Source: Pseudoflavonifractor gallinarum | Lineage (GTDB): Bacteria; Bacillota; Clostridia; Oscillospirales; Oscillospiraceae | Assembly (NCBI RefSeq): GCF_014982855.1 | Contig: NZ_JADCKF010000006.1 | Coordinates: 124,001-188,000, forward strand | Direction: 5' to 3' | DNA length: 64,000 nucleotides | Shown: positions 31,754 through 40,198 of the stretch, in pieces | How positions within the stretch are numbered: position 1 is the first letter of the stretch | How the letters are laid out: every line of letters starts with the position of its first letter | Program-made: the position numbers and the translations under genes | The notes under the pieces: generated by a model | Told to the model about the DNA's origin: nothing | The model's input: the letters and a program-made list of their open reading frames with translations, nothing else | Databases searched by the model: none

Positions 31754-32983
31754 TTATACCACCTGGAACAGGTAGAATTTCAGGTAATTGGTCTCGGGTA
31801 CATTCCACAGGATGGGATGGTCGGGCGACTGCTGGCGGGCCTCGATCTGCCGCAGCTGTACGCCCGCGTCCCGGGCCGCGCTGTGGAGCATCCGCACGAA
31901 CCGCTCCTCATCCATGAAGTGGGAGCAGGAGCAGGTGGCCAGATAGCCGCCCCGGGGGAGCAGCTTCATGGCCCGGTAGTTGATCTCCTTATAGCCCCGT
32001 GCGGCGGCGTCAATGGTCTTGCGGCTCTTGGTGAAGGCGGGCGGGTCCAGGATGATGAAGTCGTAGGGATGGCCCCCCTTCTCCTCCAGAGCAGGCAGAA
32101 GGTCGAACACATTGGCCGCCGTAAAGTCCATGATCCCCTCCAGGCCGTTGCGCCGGGCATTCTCCCGGGCCATCTCCACCGCCAGCTCAGACACATCCAC
32201 GGCGGTCACATGGGCCGCGCCCCCCTTGGCGGCGTTCAGGGCAAAGGAGCCGGTGTGGGTAAAGCAGTCCAGCACCCGCTTGCCCCGGGCCAGCCGGGCC
32301 ACAGCCTGGCGGTTGTACTTCTGGTCCAGGAAAAAGCCGGTCTTCTGTCCGTTCTCCACGTCCACGGCGTACTCCACACCGTTTTCCACGATGGCGGTGC
32401 GGGGACTCTCCGGGACCGGGACTCCCTCCAGATGGAACCATCCCTTGTTCTCCGCCAGCCCCTCGTGGGCCCGGATGGCCACGTCGTTGCGCTCATAGAT
32501 CCCCCGGATGGTCTGTCCGTCCTCGGTCAGCACTTTATAGATCAGGGGGAAGATCATCTCCTTGCGCAGCTCCATTCCCAGCGAGAGGGTCTGGGTCACC
32601 AGCAGGTCATGGAACCGGTCCACCGTGAGTCCGGGGAAGGAATCGGCCTCCCCGAAGATGATGCGGCAGCAGTCGGTATCCTCCCCCATGACCGTCTTGC
32701 GGTACTCCCAGGCGTAGCGCACCCGGCGCTCCCAGAAGGCCTCGTCAAACCGGTCGTTGGCATTGCGGGAGATGAGACGCACCCGGATCCGGGAGGTCTC
32801 GCTGAGAAATCCCGTGCCCAGGTAGCGGCCCTTTCCGCTCACCACATCCACCAGAGCGCCGTTCTCATACGCGCCCTCGATGGAGACGATCTCCCCGTCG
32901 TACACCCAGGGGTGTCCGCCCAGCAGGGCTCGCTCTCCCTTTGGCGTGATGGTCACTTTCGCATATCCGCGTTCCTGTTTCAT
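31754..32983 (-). CDS. rlmI: Class I SAM-dependent rRNA methyltransferase, RlmI-like
   Basis: 409 residues. N-terminal PUA domain (about 8-80, VTITPKGERALLGGHPWVYD), an EEHEE-like middle, and a Rossmann methyltransferase with VLDCFTHTGSFALNAAKGGA, VDVSELAVEMARENARRNGL and the catalytic region DFIILDPPAFTKSRKT; CSCSHFMDEERF follows. The family methylates a 23S rRNA cytosine at C5; PPAF and CSCSH match the m5C motifs. The ATG at 32983 has GGGAG upstream; the longer frame crosses the promoter. Confidence 0.9.
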   Translation of the reverse strand: MKQERGYAKVTITPKGERALLGGHPWVYDGEIVSIEGAYENGALVDVVSGKGRYLGTGFLSETSRIRVRLISRNANDRFDEAFWERRVRYAWEYRKTVMGEDTDCCRIIFGEADSFPGLTVDRFHDLLVTQTLSLGMELRKEMIFPLIYKVLTEDGQTIRGIYERNDVAIRAHEGLAENKGWFHLEGVPVPESPRTAIVENGVEYAVDVENGQKTGFFLDQKYNRQAVARLARGKRVLDCFTHTGSFALNAAKGGAAHVTAVDVSELAVEMARENARRNGLEGIMDFTAANVFDLLPALEEKGGHPYDFIILDPPAFTKSRKTIDAAARGYKEINYRAMKLLPRGGYLATCSCSHFMDEERFVRMLHSAARDAGVQLRQIEARQQSPDHPILWNVPETNYLKFYLFQVV

Positions 32984-33128
32984 GGTCCCAGTCTCCCTCT
33001 TGTATGGCTTGCGGCAGACCCGCATATATTGGTATCTCACAGGGGGCGCACCCGGCGCGCCTGTAACGATTTAGTATACCGCAAAACCACCGGAAACACA
33101 ACCGCCCCCCTGAAAGGAGTATGCAAGG

Positions 33129-33752
33129 ATGGATCTGCGCTATCCCTATACCCTTCCCCCACTCCCCTACGGCTATGACGAGCTGTGTCCCGCCATCGGG
33201 GAGGAGACCCTCTGCTTTCACCACGACAAGCACCTCCGCTCCTACGTGGAGCAGCTCAACCGGGCGCTGGAGGACTGCGAGGCCGGCCGGAGCAAGACTC
33301 TGGAGGAGCTGCTCCGGGACCTGGACAGCCTGCCCGCCCAGGACCGTGTCCCGGTGGGCCGCAGCGCCGGCGGGGTGTACAACCACCTTCTGTATTTTGC
33401 CGGTCTCTCTCCCAGCGGCGGAGGAGAGCCTTCCGGAGCACTGGCCGAGGCCATCCAGAGGGATTTCGGGTCCTTTTTCGCCTGGAAGCGGCAGATGGCG
33501 GAGGCCGCACGTACCCTCTTCGGCTCGGGCTACGCCTGGTTGGTCTCCGACCGGGAGGGCGCGCTGTCCCTCCTGGCTCTGCCCAACCAGGACTGCCCCC
33601 TCACCCTGGGTCTGCGCCCCCTGCTCTGTCTGGACGTGTGGGAGCACGCCTACTATCTGGACGTGCGCAACCGCCGGGGCGACTACGTGGAGCGCTGGTT
33701 CTCCCTGCTCGCCTGGCCCCTGGCCGAGGCCCGTTACACCGCTCCCTGGTAG
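33129..33752 (+). CDS. sod: Superoxide dismutase, Fe/Mn family
   Basis: 207 residues. Metal ligands visible in order: His in CFHHDKHLRSYVEQLNRAL, His in GGVYNHLLYFAGL, and D and H in LCLDVWEHAYYLDVRNRRGD. The N-terminal FPLPPLPYxYDEL-like segment reads YTLPPLPYGYDELCPAIGEE. The second ligand lies in YNHLLYF rather than the common FNHxFxW, an atypical variant. Detoxifies superoxide in the cytosol, useful for an oxygen-exposed anaerobe. The ATG at 33129 is nine bases from GGAG. Confidence 0.92.
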   Translation: MDLRYPYTLPPLPYGYDELCPAIGEETLCFHHDKHLRSYVEQLNRALEDCEAGRSKTLEELLRDLDSLPAQDRVPVGRSAGGVYNHLLYFAGLSPSGGGEPSGALAEAIQRDFGSFFAWKRQMAEAARTLFGSGYAWLVSDREGALSLLALPNQDCPLTLGLRPLLCLDVWEHAYYLDVRNRRGDYVERWFSLLAWPLAEARYTAPW

Positions 33753-33757
33753 CGCAA

Positions 33758-33790
33758 AAGCCCCCGGGACCTATGTGGTCCCGGGGGCTT
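33758..33790. terminator. Bidirectional terminator between sod and the C39-like lipoprotein gene
   Basis: AAGCCCCCGGGACC (33758-33771) pairs perfectly with GGTCCCGGGGGCTT (33777-33790). It serves two convergent genes; T-runs are short on both sides. Confidence 0.75.
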
Positions 33791-33793
33791 CCA

Positions 33794-34642
33794 TCAAGCC
33801 TCCGTGGGAGTGGGGACGATAAAGAGCATATCGTTTCCGCCCTCTTCCTCGGTGAAGGAGTCATACATGGTGAAGTTGTAGTAGAACCGCTCGGCGGGAT
33901 AGATGCCGTAGCCGTCCTGGTTGTGGTCGGTGGTGTCGTAGGAATCGGCCACAATGATGACGTCGTCCTGGGTGGTCTCGGTCCCCATGGTGTCATAGCC
34001 GATGATGACCTGCCAGTGGCCGCCCCAGTCGTTCCAGGCCACCAGGATGGGCTTGCCCTCGCTCAGCCACTGCTGGAAGGTCTCCAGCGTGACCTCGCTG
34101 TACACATCCTCATAGTCCAGGCTGGTAATATATTCAAAACCGCCCACGCCGTCCAGAATATCCATGGCCTGCTTCAGAGTGGTACCCGGATACCCTGCCA
34201 TCCCGCCGGTGAGCTCATGGCGCAGCGCGGCCAGGCTCTCCTCATTCCAGTCGCCCAGCTTGCCGTAGTAGTCCATGGCCATCAGGATGGCGTCTACGCC
34301 GCAGCTCCACTCGCTGGTCTGCTGAATGGTCTTAAACTTGGGCAGGATGGTAAGGGTATCGGTGGATTCCATATTGTAGAAATCCGGATGCTTGAAGTAG
34401 GGGGAGTCCTCGTGATCTCCCGCCCGCTCGACGGAGTCGGCTCCGTCCTCGGGGGAGAGGTCCACGGCGTGTTCGATCTTCATCTCATCGCTGAAATTCT
34501 CCGCGGTCTGGGCCGCAGTCGGTTTGGCATCCGCAAGGGATGTCGTGTCCGCCCCGGAAGTCTGGGCCGCTCCCGCCGCGCAGCCGACCAGCGTGGTCAG
34601 CATCAGGGTGGAGGCCAGAGCCAGAGTGACAGGTTGTTTCAT
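33794..34642 (-). CDS. Lipoprotein with C39-like cysteine peptidase domain
   Basis: 282 residues. Lipoprotein signal with lipobox TTLVGC; a low-complexity linker to about 85; then a papain-like C39 fold. The nucleophile is in QTSEWSCGVDAILMAMDYYG, the His in GGHWQVIIGYDTMG, and an Asp in VADSYDTTDHNQDG. It would cleave peptides outside the membrane. No ABC exporter or leader peptide gene is adjacent, so it is not a bacteriocin maturation enzyme by context. The ATG at 34642 follows AAAGGAG. Confidence 0.82.
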   Translation of the reverse strand: MKQPVTLALASTLMLTTLVGCAAGAAQTSGADTTSLADAKPTAAQTAENFSDEMKIEHAVDLSPEDGADSVERAGDHEDSPYFKHPDFYNMESTDTLTILPKFKTIQQTSEWSCGVDAILMAMDYYGKLGDWNEESLAALRHELTGGMAGYPGTTLKQAMDILDGVGGFEYITSLDYEDVYSEVTLETFQQWLSEGKPILVAWNDWGGHWQVIIGYDTMGTETTQDDVIIVADSYDTTDHNQDGYGIYPAERFYYNFTMYDSFTEEEGGNDMLFIVPTPTEA

Positions 34643-34802
34643 TTCTCGATCTCCTTTGTTGAGGGCATGTTGCCCTATTCCGATTTCACGCCAAATTCTG
34701 GACGCGATGGCTGTTATTATACGGCGTGTGCCGCCCCAGTGCAATGCACATTTTTTCCAAATTATACCCCTTATTCTTGCATAATATTTCTATCAATATG
34801 AA

Positions 34803-34840
34803 TAAAAAAAACAGACCGGGCAACAAGTCGCCCGGTCTGT
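34803..34840 (-). terminator. Terminator after hprK
   Basis: ACAGACCGGGC (34811-34821) pairs with GCCCGGTCTGT (34830-34840), with eight Ts on the minus strand. Confidence 0.88.
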
Positions 34841-34859
34841 CTCTTATTGTATCGAAGGC

Positions 34860-35804
34860 TTAGAAATTTCCCATCGCCTGGTCAAAATGGCTCTCGATCT
34901 GCTTGGTGAACTCCAGCGCGGAGTTGAAGCCCATCTTTTTGTGGCGGTTGTTCATGGCCGCCACCTCAATGATGACCGCCAGGTTACGGCCCGGCTTCAC
35001 GGGAACGGTGATGGTGGGCACCTTGACGTCCAAAATGTCCACATAGAGCTCGTCCAGTCCCAGACGGTCATAGACCGCATCCTCGCGCCAGGGCTCCAGG
35101 TTGATGACCATGTCGATCTCGGTCTCTTCCTTAATGGCGATCATACCGAAGATGCGGCGCACATCCACCACGCCGATGCCCCGCAGCTCGATATAGTGAC
35201 GGATCAGCTCGGGAGCGGTGCCCATCAGGCTCTTGTTGTTGACCCGGCGGATCTCCACCGCGTCGTCCGCGATCAGACGGTGGCCGCGCTTGACCAGCTC
35301 AATGGCGGTCTCACTCTTGCCCACGCCCGAATCGCCCAGCAGCAGTACGCCCTCGCCGTAGACCTCCACCAGTACGCCGTGGCGGGTGATCCGGGGGGCC
35401 AGATGGTTATGCAGGGACGTGACGATGGCGCTGATGAGCACCGACGTGGTCTCATTGCTGCGCAGCACGGTGCGGTTGTATTTCTCCGCCATCTCCATGC
35501 ACTCGGGGAAGGGCTCCATCCCGCGGGCGATGATGAACGCCGGAATCTCGCTCTGGAAGAGGGTTTCAAAGCGGATGCTCCGCTCCTCTGAGGTGATGCC
35601 GTCCAGATAGGTGCTCTCTACCAGGCCGATCACCTGGATGCGCTGGGCATCAAAGTAATCAAAAAATCCCGTCAGCTGAAGACCGGGGCGGTTGATATCC
35701 TCCGTGGAGATGGGAAGATCGCGGTACCCCTCCGCACCCCGCAATACCTCCAGATTGAATTCATCAATGAGACTACCTAGCTTGACGCTCAACGGCGTAG
35801 ACAT
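34860..35804 (-). CDS. hprK: HPr kinase/phosphorylase
   Basis: 314 residues. N-terminal domain, then the P-loop LLLGDSGVGKSETAIELVKR, the K3-loop region RLIADDAVEIRRV, and the family signature ELRGIGVVDVRRIFGMIAIK. It phosphorylates HPr on Ser46 for carbon catabolite control. Stand-alone gene divergent from rpmB with its own promoter and terminator. The ATG at 35804 has GGAGGG upstream. Confidence 0.96.
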   Translation of the reverse strand: MSTPLSVKLGSLIDEFNLEVLRGAEGYRDLPISTEDINRPGLQLTGFFDYFDAQRIQVIGLVESTYLDGITSEERSIRFETLFQSEIPAFIIARGMEPFPECMEMAEKYNRTVLRSNETTSVLISAIVTSLHNHLAPRITRHGVLVEVYGEGVLLLGDSGVGKSETAIELVKRGHRLIADDAVEIRRVNNKSLMGTAPELIRHYIELRGIGVVDVRRIFGMIAIKEETEIDMVINLEPWREDAVYDRLGLDELYVDILDVKVPTITVPVKPGRNLAVIIEVAAMNNRHKKMGFNSALEFTKQIESHFDQAMGNF

Positions 35805-35857
35805 GGCTGGTCCCTCCCTGCTCGTGTAATGAGTCGCGCGTGTCTTAATATGGGATT

Positions 35858-35887
35858 AGTATACCACGTCTTCCAGCCCTTTGGCAA
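35858..35887 (-). promoter_or_regulatory. Promoter of hprK
   Basis: Minus strand: -35 TTGCCA (35882-35887), 18-base spacer, -10 TATACT (35858-35863). Confidence 0.65.
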
Positions 35888-35927
35888 CTCTCCCACAAGA
35901 TGAGATCGAGTTTTTTTAAATTCCCTC

Positions 35928-35956
35928 TTGCATTTTCTCCTCTTTTCTGCTATTAT
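35928..35956 (+). promoter_or_regulatory. Promoter of rpmB
   Basis: -35 TTGCAT (35928-35933), 17-base spacer, -10 TATTAT (35951-35956). Confidence 0.7.
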
Positions 35957-36009
35957 ATCGTTCGATGCTTTAAGAAGCGTGATATCTGCAAGCGAGGAGG
36001 TTTAAGCGA

Positions 36010-36198
36010 ATGGCTAAATGTGAATTCTGCGACAAGGGCGTTGTGTTCGGTATCCAGGTCTCCCACTCTCACCGCCGCTCCAATCGTCCCTGGAAGCCCA
36101 ACGTGAAGCGCGTCAAGGCGGTTGTCAATGGTACGCCCAAGCACGTCTATGTGTGCACCAGATGCCTCCGTTCGGGTAAGGTCACCCGCGCTGTGTAA
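36010..36198 (+). CDS. rpmB: 50S ribosomal protein L28
   Basis: 62 residues: MAKCEFCDKGVVFGIQVSHS, RRSNRPWKPNVKRVKAVVNG and VCTRCLRSGKV. The paired CxxC motifs (CEFC, CTRC) bind zinc. Single-gene unit with GAGGAGG before the ATG and a terminator after it. Confidence 0.96.
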   Translation: MAKCEFCDKGVVFGIQVSHSHRRSNRPWKPNVKRVKAVVNGTPKHVYVCTRCLRSGKVTRAV

Positions 36199-36225
36199 TT
36201 TGATTACCACAGAACAGAAGATCAT

Positions 36226-36263
36226 GAGCCTGTACCGTTTCGGTACAGGCTCATTTCTTTTTT
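36226..36263 (+). terminator. Terminator of rpmB
   Basis: GAGCCTGTACCG (36226-36237) pairs with CGGTACAGGCTC (36241-36252) around a TTT loop, followed by ATTTCTTTTTT. Confidence 0.9.
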
Positions 36264-36270
36264 CCACGCC

Positions 36271-36313
36271 AAAACGGGCCGGATCCGCTCTCTGGAGCGG
36301 TCCGGCCCGTTTT
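36271..36313 (-). terminator. Terminator of proC
   Basis: AAAACGGGCCGGA (36271-36283) pairs with TCCGGCCCGTTTT (36301-36313), with an inner CCGCTC/GAGCGG stem; the minus tail is TTTTGG. Confidence 0.82.
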
Positions 36314-36322
36314 CCGATTTGG

Positions 36323-37123
36323 TTATGCCTTGCCCAGGGCGGTATTTTTCTTCCAGGCAGCCTCCACTGCATCCAGCACCGCGCCGCGGAAGCCATGCCG
36401 CTCCAGCGCCGCCACACCCTCAATGGTGGAGCCGCCGGGCGAGCACACCGCATCCTTGAGGGCGCCCGGATGCTCCCCGCTCTCCAGCACCAGCGCCGCC
36501 GCGCCCAGCATGGTCTGGGCCGCAAACACCATGGCCTGCTTCCGGGGCAGGCCCGCCAGCACGCCGCCGTCGGCCATGGCCTCCAGGAAGGGATAGACAA
36601 AGGCCGGTCCGCATCCGGCCACCGCCGAGAAGGCGTCCATCAGCCGCTCCTCCAGCCGCTCGATCCGGCCGGACCCGGCCAGGATGGTCTCCACCGCCGC
36701 CAGGTGCTCCTCCGCCACGCCAAGGGCGGCGCACAGCGCGGTCATCCCCTTTCCGATGGCGCTGGGGGTGTTGGGCATGATACGCAGGATGGGGACCCCT
36801 TCCGGGGCCCAGGAGGCCAGAGTCTCGGTGGTGAGTCCGGCGGCCATGGATACCAGCACCTGACCCCGGGTGAGGACCGGGGCGATCTCCTCCAGCAGCT
36901 GGCGCACCATGTGGGGCTTGACGCCCAGGAAGAGATAGCGGGCGCTCTCCGCCGCCACCCGGTTGTCCTCCGCCACGGAGCAGCCGGTCTCATCCGCCAG
37001 GGCCTGGGCCTTGGCCCGGGTCCGGTTGGAAAGGATCACTTCTTCCGCCCCCACCGACCGGCAGGCCGCCCGCACCAGCGCACCGCCCATATTTCCCGTT
37101 CCCAAAAATGCTGCCTGCTTCAT
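36323..37123 (-). CDS. proC: Pyrroline-5-carboxylate reductase
   Basis: 266 residues. N-terminal NADP-binding AFLGTGNMGGALVRAA; VKPHMVRQLLEEI; MPNTPSAIGKGMTALCA; and the C-terminal signature DAVCSPGGSTIEGVAALERH. It catalyses the last step of proline synthesis. Single gene. GAGG lies about nine bases before the ATG. Confidence 0.95.
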   Translation of the reverse strand: MKQAAFLGTGNMGGALVRAACRSVGAEEVILSNRTRAKAQALADETGCSVAEDNRVAAESARYLFLGVKPHMVRQLLEEIAPVLTRGQVLVSMAAGLTTETLASWAPEGVPILRIMPNTPSAIGKGMTALCAALGVAEEHLAAVETILAGSGRIERLEERLMDAFSAVAGCGPAFVYPFLEAMADGGVLAGLPRKQAMVFAAQTMLGAAALVLESGEHPGALKDAVCSPGGSTIEGVAALERHGFRGAVLDAVEAAWKKNTALGKA

Positions 37124-37306
37124 CCTGCAAGACCTCGCTTTCTTTTTTTGACCAGTTTACCACACCGTCCCCGTTCCGGCAATGCTTTCCAATCTTTGTT
37201 CAAGCAGTAAACAGCCCCGGCATAGCCCATACCCCCTGCCTTTCGCTGCCCGCTGGCCCCTCTCCCCTGTTTTTCCCGGGAGGACTGCAATCCGTCCAGT
37301 TTTTAT

Positions 37307-37364
37307 TTTACATTTTCCGAGAATTATAGTATAATAGTTGTGCTCTTCTGTCAGAAGAGCACAA
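37307..37364 (+). promoter_or_regulatory. Promoter and 5' hairpin of the CofE-like gene
   Basis: -35 TTTACA (37307-37312), 17-base spacer, perfect -10 TATAAT (37330-37335). The transcript would start within or at the edge of a 12-bp hairpin TTGTGCTCTTCT/AGAAGAGCACAA (37338-37364), which could protect the 5' end or act as an operator. Confidence 0.65.
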
Positions 37365-37404
37365 TCTGTGTTTTGATTTGAATGAGTAATAGGAGTGTTG
37401 CAAC

Positions 37405-38598
37405 ATGAGCCGGATGGTCGGCACCATTTCCAGGGGCGTCCGGGCCCCCATTATCCGCAGCGGAGATGATCTCTCCCAGATCGTGCCCGCATCCGTCCTG
37501 GAGGCCGCCGCGGAGGACGGTTTTTCCGTCCGTGACCGGGACATCATCGCGATGACGGAGGCCATTGTGGCCCGTGCCCAGGGCAACTACGCCTCGGTGG
37601 ACCACATTGCCGCCGATGTGCGCGCCAAGCTGGGCGGCGAGACCATCGGCGTCATCTTCCCCATCCTCAGCCGCAACCGCTTTGCCATCTGCCTGCGCGG
37701 CATCGCCAAGGGCGCCAAGAAGGTGGTGCTGATGCTGAGCTATCCCTCTGACGAGGTGGGCAACCATCTCATCGATGTGGACGTGATGGACGAGAAGGGC
37801 ATCGATCCCTACCAGGACGTGCTCACCCTGGAGCGGTACCGGGAGCTGTTCGGGTACACCACTCACCCCTTTACCGGCGTAGACTATGTGGCCTACTACG
37901 CCGACCTTATCCGGGAGAGCGGCGCCGAGGTGGAGATCATCTTCGCCAACGATCCCCGCGCCATCCTCAAGTACACCAAGAACGTCCTGGCCTGTGACAT
38001 CCACACCCGCAAGCGCACTAAGCGCCTGCTCAAGGCGGCGGGCGCCGAGCGTGTCTTTGGTCTGGACGACATCCTGACCGCCCCCGTGGACGGCAGCGGC
38101 TACAACGAGAAGTATGGTCTGCTGGGCTCCAACAAGTCCACCGAGGAGACTGTGAAGCTCTTCCCCCGGGAGTGCCAGGACCTGGTTGAGTCCATCCAGA
38201 AGATCATGCTGGAGAAGACCGGCAAGCACGTGGAGGTCATGGTCTACGGCGACGGCGCCTTCAAGGACCCCGTGGGCAAGATCTGGGAGCTGGCTGACCC
38301 GGTGGTCTCCCCTGCCTACACCGCTGGTCTGGAGGGCACTCCCAATGAGCTCAAGCTCAAGTACCTGGCCGACAACGACTTTGCCGACCTGTCCGGCGAG
38401 GCCCTGCGGGACGCCATCAAGGCGGAGATCCAGAAGAAGGACGGCAGCCTGGTGGGCAAGATGGTCTCCGAGGGTACCACTCCCCGCCGTCTCACCGACC
38501 TGATCGGCTCTCTGTGCGATCTGACCTCCGGTTCCGGCGATAAGGGCACCCCCATCGTCTACATCCAGGGTTACTTCGACAACTATACCACCGAATAA
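37405..38598 (+). CDS. CofE-like ligase (F420-0:gamma-glutamyl ligase family)
   Basis: 397 residues, longer than archaeal CofE (about 250). It has the family features: start TISRGVRAPIIRSGDDLSQI, DIIAMTEAIVARAQGNYASV, a C-terminal block VEVMVYGDGAFKDPVGKIWE and TSGSGDKGTPIVYIQGYFDN. CofE adds glutamates to F420-0, but gut Clostridia are not known to make F420 and no other cof gene is here, so the acceptor may be folate or another glutamylated cofactor. Monocistronic with a strong promoter and terminator, suggesting a housekeeping role. Confidence 0.82.
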   Translation: MSRMVGTISRGVRAPIIRSGDDLSQIVPASVLEAAAEDGFSVRDRDIIAMTEAIVARAQGNYASVDHIAADVRAKLGGETIGVIFPILSRNRFAICLRGIAKGAKKVVLMLSYPSDEVGNHLIDVDVMDEKGIDPYQDVLTLERYRELFGYTTHPFTGVDYVAYYADLIRESGAEVEIIFANDPRAILKYTKNVLACDIHTRKRTKRLLKAAGAERVFGLDDILTAPVDGSGYNEKYGLLGSNKSTEETVKLFPRECQDLVESIQKIMLEKTGKHVEVMVYGDGAFKDPVGKIWELADPVVSPAYTAGLEGTPNELKLKYLADNDFADLSGEALRDAIKAEIQKKDGSLVGKMVSEGTTPRRLTDLIGSLCDLTSGSGDKGTPIVYIQGYFDNYTTE

Positions 38599-38610
38599 CC
38601 GCAGAACAAA

Positions 38611-38643
38611 AAGGCCCCCGCGGCAAAACCGCAGGGGCCTTTT
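38611..38643. terminator. Bidirectional terminator after the CofE-like gene
   Basis: AAGGCCCCxGCGG and CCGCxGGGGCCTT pair around CAAAA, with As before and TTTTC after. Confidence 0.85.
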
Positions 38644-38653
38644 CTCCATTTGC

Positions 38654-39274
38654 TCAGCGGATGAAGTTGGTCCGCGCCTCCCGCTCGGCGGCCGGGGGCT
38701 CCACGCCCTGGGCCCGGCCCAGCTCGATGCAGCGCAGCAGCCAGGCCATATTCCGCCCCAGATTGCGCATGATCTGAAGTCCTTCCCGGTCCTGCTGTAC
38801 CTCTTCCGGCCGGGTTCCATGGACCATGGGCCAGTAGGTGGAGGAGACCACCGGCATCTGTGAGATGGTGAAGTACTTGGTCAGCTGGTCCAGCGAGGCC
38901 GTCGTGCCCGCCCGCCGGGCCGAAACCACCGCCGCAGCGGGCTTGTGGGCAAAGCACTTTCCAGCATAGAAGGCCCGGTCCAGAAAGCTGGTGAGCGCGC
39001 CGTTGGCCGAGGCATAATAGACCGGAGAGCCGACGATCAGGCCGTCCGCCCCTTCCATCTTCTCCAAAAAGGAATTGACCTCTCCGCTGGGGAGAACACA
39101 TCCCTTTCCGGCGGCGCACCCGCCGCAGCCGGCACAGCCGTGGATGGCCTGCGTCCCGATCCAGAAGATCTCGGTCTCCACGCCGCACTGCTCCAGCATA
39201 TCGGCCGCCTCCCGCAGCGCTGTATAGGTACACCCTTTTTCGTGGGGGCTTCCGTTGAGCAACAATACCTTCAT
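38654..39274 (-). CDS. NADPH-dependent FMN reductase / iron-sulfur flavoprotein family
   Basis: 206 residues. Flavodoxin-like fold with FMN loop VLLLNGSPHEKGCTYTALRE and GLIVGSPVYYASANGALTSF. A four-Cys cluster-type segment, HGCAGCGGCAAGKGC, is compatible with a 4Fe-4S site as in Isf-type flavoproteins. LDRAFYAGKCFAHKPAAAVV follows. Electron transfer or reduction of small oxidants is likely; the substrate is unknown. Single gene converging on the CofE-like gene. Confidence 0.88.
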   Translation of the reverse strand: MKVLLLNGSPHEKGCTYTALREAADMLEQCGVETEIFWIGTQAIHGCAGCGGCAAGKGCVLPSGEVNSFLEKMEGADGLIVGSPVYYASANGALTSFLDRAFYAGKCFAHKPAAAVVSARRAGTTASLDQLTKYFTISQMPVVSSTYWPMVHGTRPEEVQQDREGLQIMRNLGRNMAWLLRCIELGRAQGVEPPAAEREARTNFIR

Positions 39275-39443
39275 ATTCGCTTCCTCCTGTTCTGATGGGG
39301 CGGTGGGATGGCATCCTCCTCCGCCTCCCTCCTATTATATATATGGAGGGGGACACATTGGGACCACTCCCTCCCATCGTCTGCTCCCATTATACCGCAC
39401 TTTCCCGCTTCCGTACAAATCCAATCCCGGAGGTATTCCACTT

Positions 39444-39755
39444 ATGCCCGACGATATTGTCACATCCATTCAAAAGATGCACCAGGGTATGGTCACCTTT
39501 ACCGCGGAGGAACTCCTCCAGATCTATGAGACCGCCCGTTCCACCGACCTGGAGGCCCTCCGCTCTGCCGCCCGGACCCTCTATCCCGACCGGAAGGACG
39601 ACCGGGGCCTCCCCCCCATCGCCGTCTGGGAGGGGGGCGGACGTGCCTTCCCCTATGGTCCCCACGGGGATTACTGCCGCCCCGCCTTTACCATCACCAG
39701 CCCCCTGTGCCGGATGCTGGGGATCATGGAGGACGGGACCCCGCACTTCTATTGA
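39444..39755 (+). CDS. Hypothetical protein, 103 residues
   Basis: The ATG at 39444 has GGAGG ten bases upstream. The N-terminal half is helical (TAEELLQIYETARSTDLEAL) and the C-terminal half is Gly/Pro/aromatic-rich (VWEGGGRAFPYGPHGDYCRP), without signal or membrane segments. I recognise no family. It is followed by the cold-shock promoter 33 bases after the stop, and no obvious terminator separates them other than the one in the csp leader. Confidence 0.7.
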   Translation: MPDDIVTSIQKMHQGMVTFTAEELLQIYETARSTDLEALRSAARTLYPDRKDDRGLPPIAVWEGGGRAFPYGPHGDYCRPAFTITSPLCRMLGIMEDGTPHFY

Positions 39756-39787
39756 TCCGGGCCTCTCAAAAAGGAAAAAACTTTTCC

Positions 39788-39816
39788 TTGACAAGTCTAT
39801 CCCGCCGTGCTATACT
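39788..39816 (+). promoter_or_regulatory. Promoter of the cold-shock gene
   Basis: Perfect -35 TTGACA (39788-39793), 17-base spacer, -10 TATACT (39811-39816). Confidence 0.85.
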
Positions 39817-39844
39817 AAGCAAGTATTCAAATGTAGTAATTGAT

Positions 39845-39896
39845 CGGCGCCTATGGAGTCAATTTTTCATTTTGACTTCATAGGCGCCGTTTTTTT
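39845..39896 (+). terminator. Promoter-proximal terminator in the csp leader
   Basis: CGGCGCCTATG (39845-39855) pairs with CATAGGCGCCG (39879-39889), extended by AGTCAA/TTGACT, and is followed by seven Ts. It begins about 22 bases after the predicted start of transcription and ends 34 bases before the csp ATG, so it must be read through for expression. Confidence 0.85.
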
Positions 39897-39930
39897 GCTC
39901 AGTTATCCTGCTGGAAAGGAGGTATGTTCC

Positions 39931-40140
39931 ATGCAAGGTACTGTCAAATGGTTTAACGATGAGAAGGGCTTCGGCTTTCTCTCCAACGACGGCGGCGGGG
40001 AAGATGTGTTTGTGCATTTTTCCGCCATCCAGACCGAGGGTTTCAAATCCCTGACTGAGGGCCAGAAAGTCACATTCGAGGTCGAGCGGGATCCACGGGA
40101 TTCCCACAAACTGCGCGCAGCCCGCGTCTCCCTGGTGTAA
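39931..40140 (+). CDS. Cold-shock protein, CspA family
   Basis: 69 residues, one cold-shock domain: [20 protein letters not shown] with RNP1 (KGFGFL) and RNP2 (DVFVHFSAI). It binds single-stranded RNA and DNA and acts as an RNA chaperone. AAAGGAGG precedes the ATG. A strong promoter and an intervening terminator precede it, and a zinc-binding protein gene follows after 58 bases. Confidence 0.96.
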   Translation: MQGTVKWFNDEKGFGFLSNDGGGEDVFVHFSAIQTEGFKSLTEGQKVTFEVERDPRDSHKLRAARVSLV

Positions 40141-40198
40141 GGGAGTGCACTTACACCGAATCCATTGAAATTTTTTATATTTAAAAGAGGTATGTTTT

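Noticed and set aside
28997-33178. 1393-codon plus-strand open frame across four minus-strand genes
   Set aside because: It spans response regulator, rqcH, mrnC and rlmI in antisense, including their intergenic gaps; composition is that of a shadow frame.
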